From CAISKJ01 sp046351555 (GTDB lineage Bacteria > Myxococcota_A > Polyangia > Polyangiales > Ga0077539), in NCBI GenBank assembly GCA_046351555.1, contig JAXLYI010000007.1:370056-434055 (forward strand): 64,000 nt of DNA, in the 5' to 3' direction. The notes beneath the pieces are model-generated. The model was not told the DNA's origin. It saw only the letters and a list, made by a program, of their open reading frames with translations, and did not search any database. Position numbers and translations under genes: made by a program. The number at the start of each line of letters is the position of its first letter. Position 1 is the stretch's first letter. Positions 63,040 to 64,000 of this stretch are shown one piece after another.

Positions 63040-64000
63040 ATGAGCGACCTGGACCACTGGCTCAAGGGGGTGCTGGCGGACGAGACGCCGACGATCACCC
63101 ACTATGCCGTGGTGTTCGAGGTGCCCCCGGAGATCCGCACAACCGAGCTGCGCCCCGACGGGCTGCTGCGTACGTCGACGCCCGCGTCGCTGGGGACACT
63201 CCCGGCGCCGTGGTCGCTGCTCCGTCACGAGGCGGTGTTCGAGGGGAAGATGCCGGGCGACAAGCTCGGGCCCGACGTGCTCCAGCGCACCTGCTTCCGC
63301 CGCGAGGCGCGGCAGGCGCAGCGCTTCGCCGAGGCCGCGAAGGACAAGCGCGAGCTCGACCCCGACCCCAACGACTGCGCCGCGTGGATGCTCGCACCGC
63401 ACGTCGCCCAGTGGCTCCGCGCGTGGGAGCAGGCGGGGCGGCTCACGCTCGCGCCCGCGGGCGACGGGTGCTGGTGGGTGCGGCCCGCGATGTTCCCCGT
63501 GCTGTGGATCGCCGCCAACGAGCTGCCGCTCCGCGAGGAGCTCATCCCCTTCCTCACCGCGCGCACGGGCAGGAAGCTGGAGGAGTTCGTCGCCTGGGTG
63601 GTTTCGCGCCGCAGCCCCGCGTGGATCGCCACGATGGTACAGTCCCTCCCCGAGGTGTCGAAGATGATCCGCGCTGTCGAACCGAAGATGTCGCCCGAAG
63701 AGTTCGCCGAAGTCATCGCCGCGTTCGAAGGCTCGCAGATCGGCAAGACCCTCATCGGCCGCGGCCGCACCGAGGGGCATAGCGAAGGACGCAGCGAGGG
63801 ACGCACCGAAGGACGCGCCGAAGCACTCCGCACGGTGGAGCGCCAGTTCGCGCGCCGCCTGGGCCGCCAGATCACCACCGCGGAGCACGCGGAGCTGCTG
63901 CGCCGCCTCGACACGCTGGGCCCCGACCGCATCGGCGACGTGGTGCTCGACCTCGCGCCCGACGCCCTCGCCGCCTGGCTCGCCGACCCCGACGCGCGGT
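63040..64000 (+). CDS. Rpn/PD-(D/E)XK-like protein with DUF4351-type C-terminus (3' cut by the window)
   Basis: A frame of at least 320 codons that is open to the last base of the window. The N-terminal ~200 residues (TITHYAVVFEVPPEIRTT, CWWVRPAMFPVLWIAANELPLREEL, ARTGRKLEEFVAWVVSRRSPAW) look like a divergent Rpn-type domain. A linker with GRSEGRTEGRAE-type repeats and the DUF4351-like tail (RQFARRLGRQITTAEHAELLRRLDTLGPDRIGDVV) follow. The partner copy ends at the equivalent of the last codon visible here, so the true stop is probably at about 64002. Rpn proteins are often linked to DNA recombination and repeat dynamics. The ATG at 63040 has no strong ribosome-binding site. Confidence 0.72.
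   Translation, partial: MSDLDHWLKGVLADETPTITHYAVVFEVPPEIRTTELRPDGLLRTSTPASLGTLPAPWSLLRHEAVFEGKMPGDKLGPDVLQRTCFRREARQAQRFAEAAKDKRELDPDPNDCAAWMLAPHVAQWLRAWEQAGRLTLAPAGDGCWWVRPAMFPVLWIAANELPLREELIPFLTARTGRKLEEFVAWVVSRRSPAWIATMVQSLPEVSKMIRAVEPKMSPEEFAEVIAAFEGSQIGKTLIGRGRTEGHSEGRSEGRTEGRAEALRTVERQFARRLGRQITTAEHAELLRRLDTLGPDRIGDVVLDLAPDALAAWLADPDAR

Overview
This is a very GC-rich, densely coded bacterial window (41 intact or partial protein genes plus one decayed gene block) with strong third-position GC bias. The gene content points to a myxobacterium-type organism (phylum Myxococcota, probably a Polyangiales/Sandaracinaceae-like lineage; this is inferred, no rRNA is present). The signs are three Ser/Thr protein kinases with C-terminal extracytoplasmic parts, an FHA protein, a DUF4388 protein, Cys-rich repeat lipoproteins, a NIDO/MopE-like protein with a MYXO-CTERM-type tail, a paired DUF1552/DUF1592 secreted system and an ECF42-type sigma factor. 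No tRNA, rRNA or CRISPR array was seen. Apart from the decayed duplication at 32.2-35.1 kb, the longest gene-free stretch is the divergent region 13178-13414.

Layout. 1-5.1 kb: 5'-truncated kinase, Cys-rich lipoprotein, and a minus-strand ccmC-ccmD-small ORF operon. 5.1-13.2 kb: Rsm22-like methyltransferase, zinc-ribbon/PEGA kinase, TPR protein, MYXO-CTERM protein, thioredoxin-fold protein, GAF histidine kinase. 13.4-21.1 kb: VWA lipoprotein followed by a 158-bp foldback element, two small lipoproteins, a third kinase, an unrecognised 611-aa protein and an RCC1-repeat lipoprotein. 21.2-28.5 kb: operon of DGPF-DGPF protein, ECF42 sigma factor and NAD(P)-binding protein; DUF1592-DUF1552 pair; Uma2 nuclease. 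28.6-39.5 kb: phosphodiester-glycosidase-like protein, RTX lipoprotein, then a roughly 2.9-kb tandem duplication whose first copy is riddled with small indels and whose second copy is intact, then another Uma2-like protein.

39.6-51.4 kb: an amine/GABA and deacylation neighbourhood. A LysR regulator is divergent from an oxidoreductase and a gabT-gabD pair. Behind LysR, on its own strand, lies a GNAT domain fused to a eukaryote-type GABA aminotransferase, translationally coupled to an HDAC-family deacetylase. A sirtuin coupled to an alpha/beta hydrolase follows gabD, then trpD. A palindromic operator candidate lies in the LysR/oxidoreductase gap.

51.4-64 kb: DUF4388 and cyclic-nucleotide-binding proteins; an AhpD/carboxymuconolactone-decarboxylase-like gene with an in-frame TGA exactly where the second redox cysteine should be, followed by a perfect hairpin with SECIS geometry (probable selenoprotein); two molybdopterin oxidoreductases; a Cys-rich lipoprotein; a tail-anchored FHA protein; and two Rpn/DUF4351-like genes, the last cut by the window end.

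Most notable: the probable CxxU selenoprotein (54979-55569), the acyltransferase-aminotransferase fusion with its deacetylase partners, the intact/decayed tandem duplication, and the 158-bp palindromic element.
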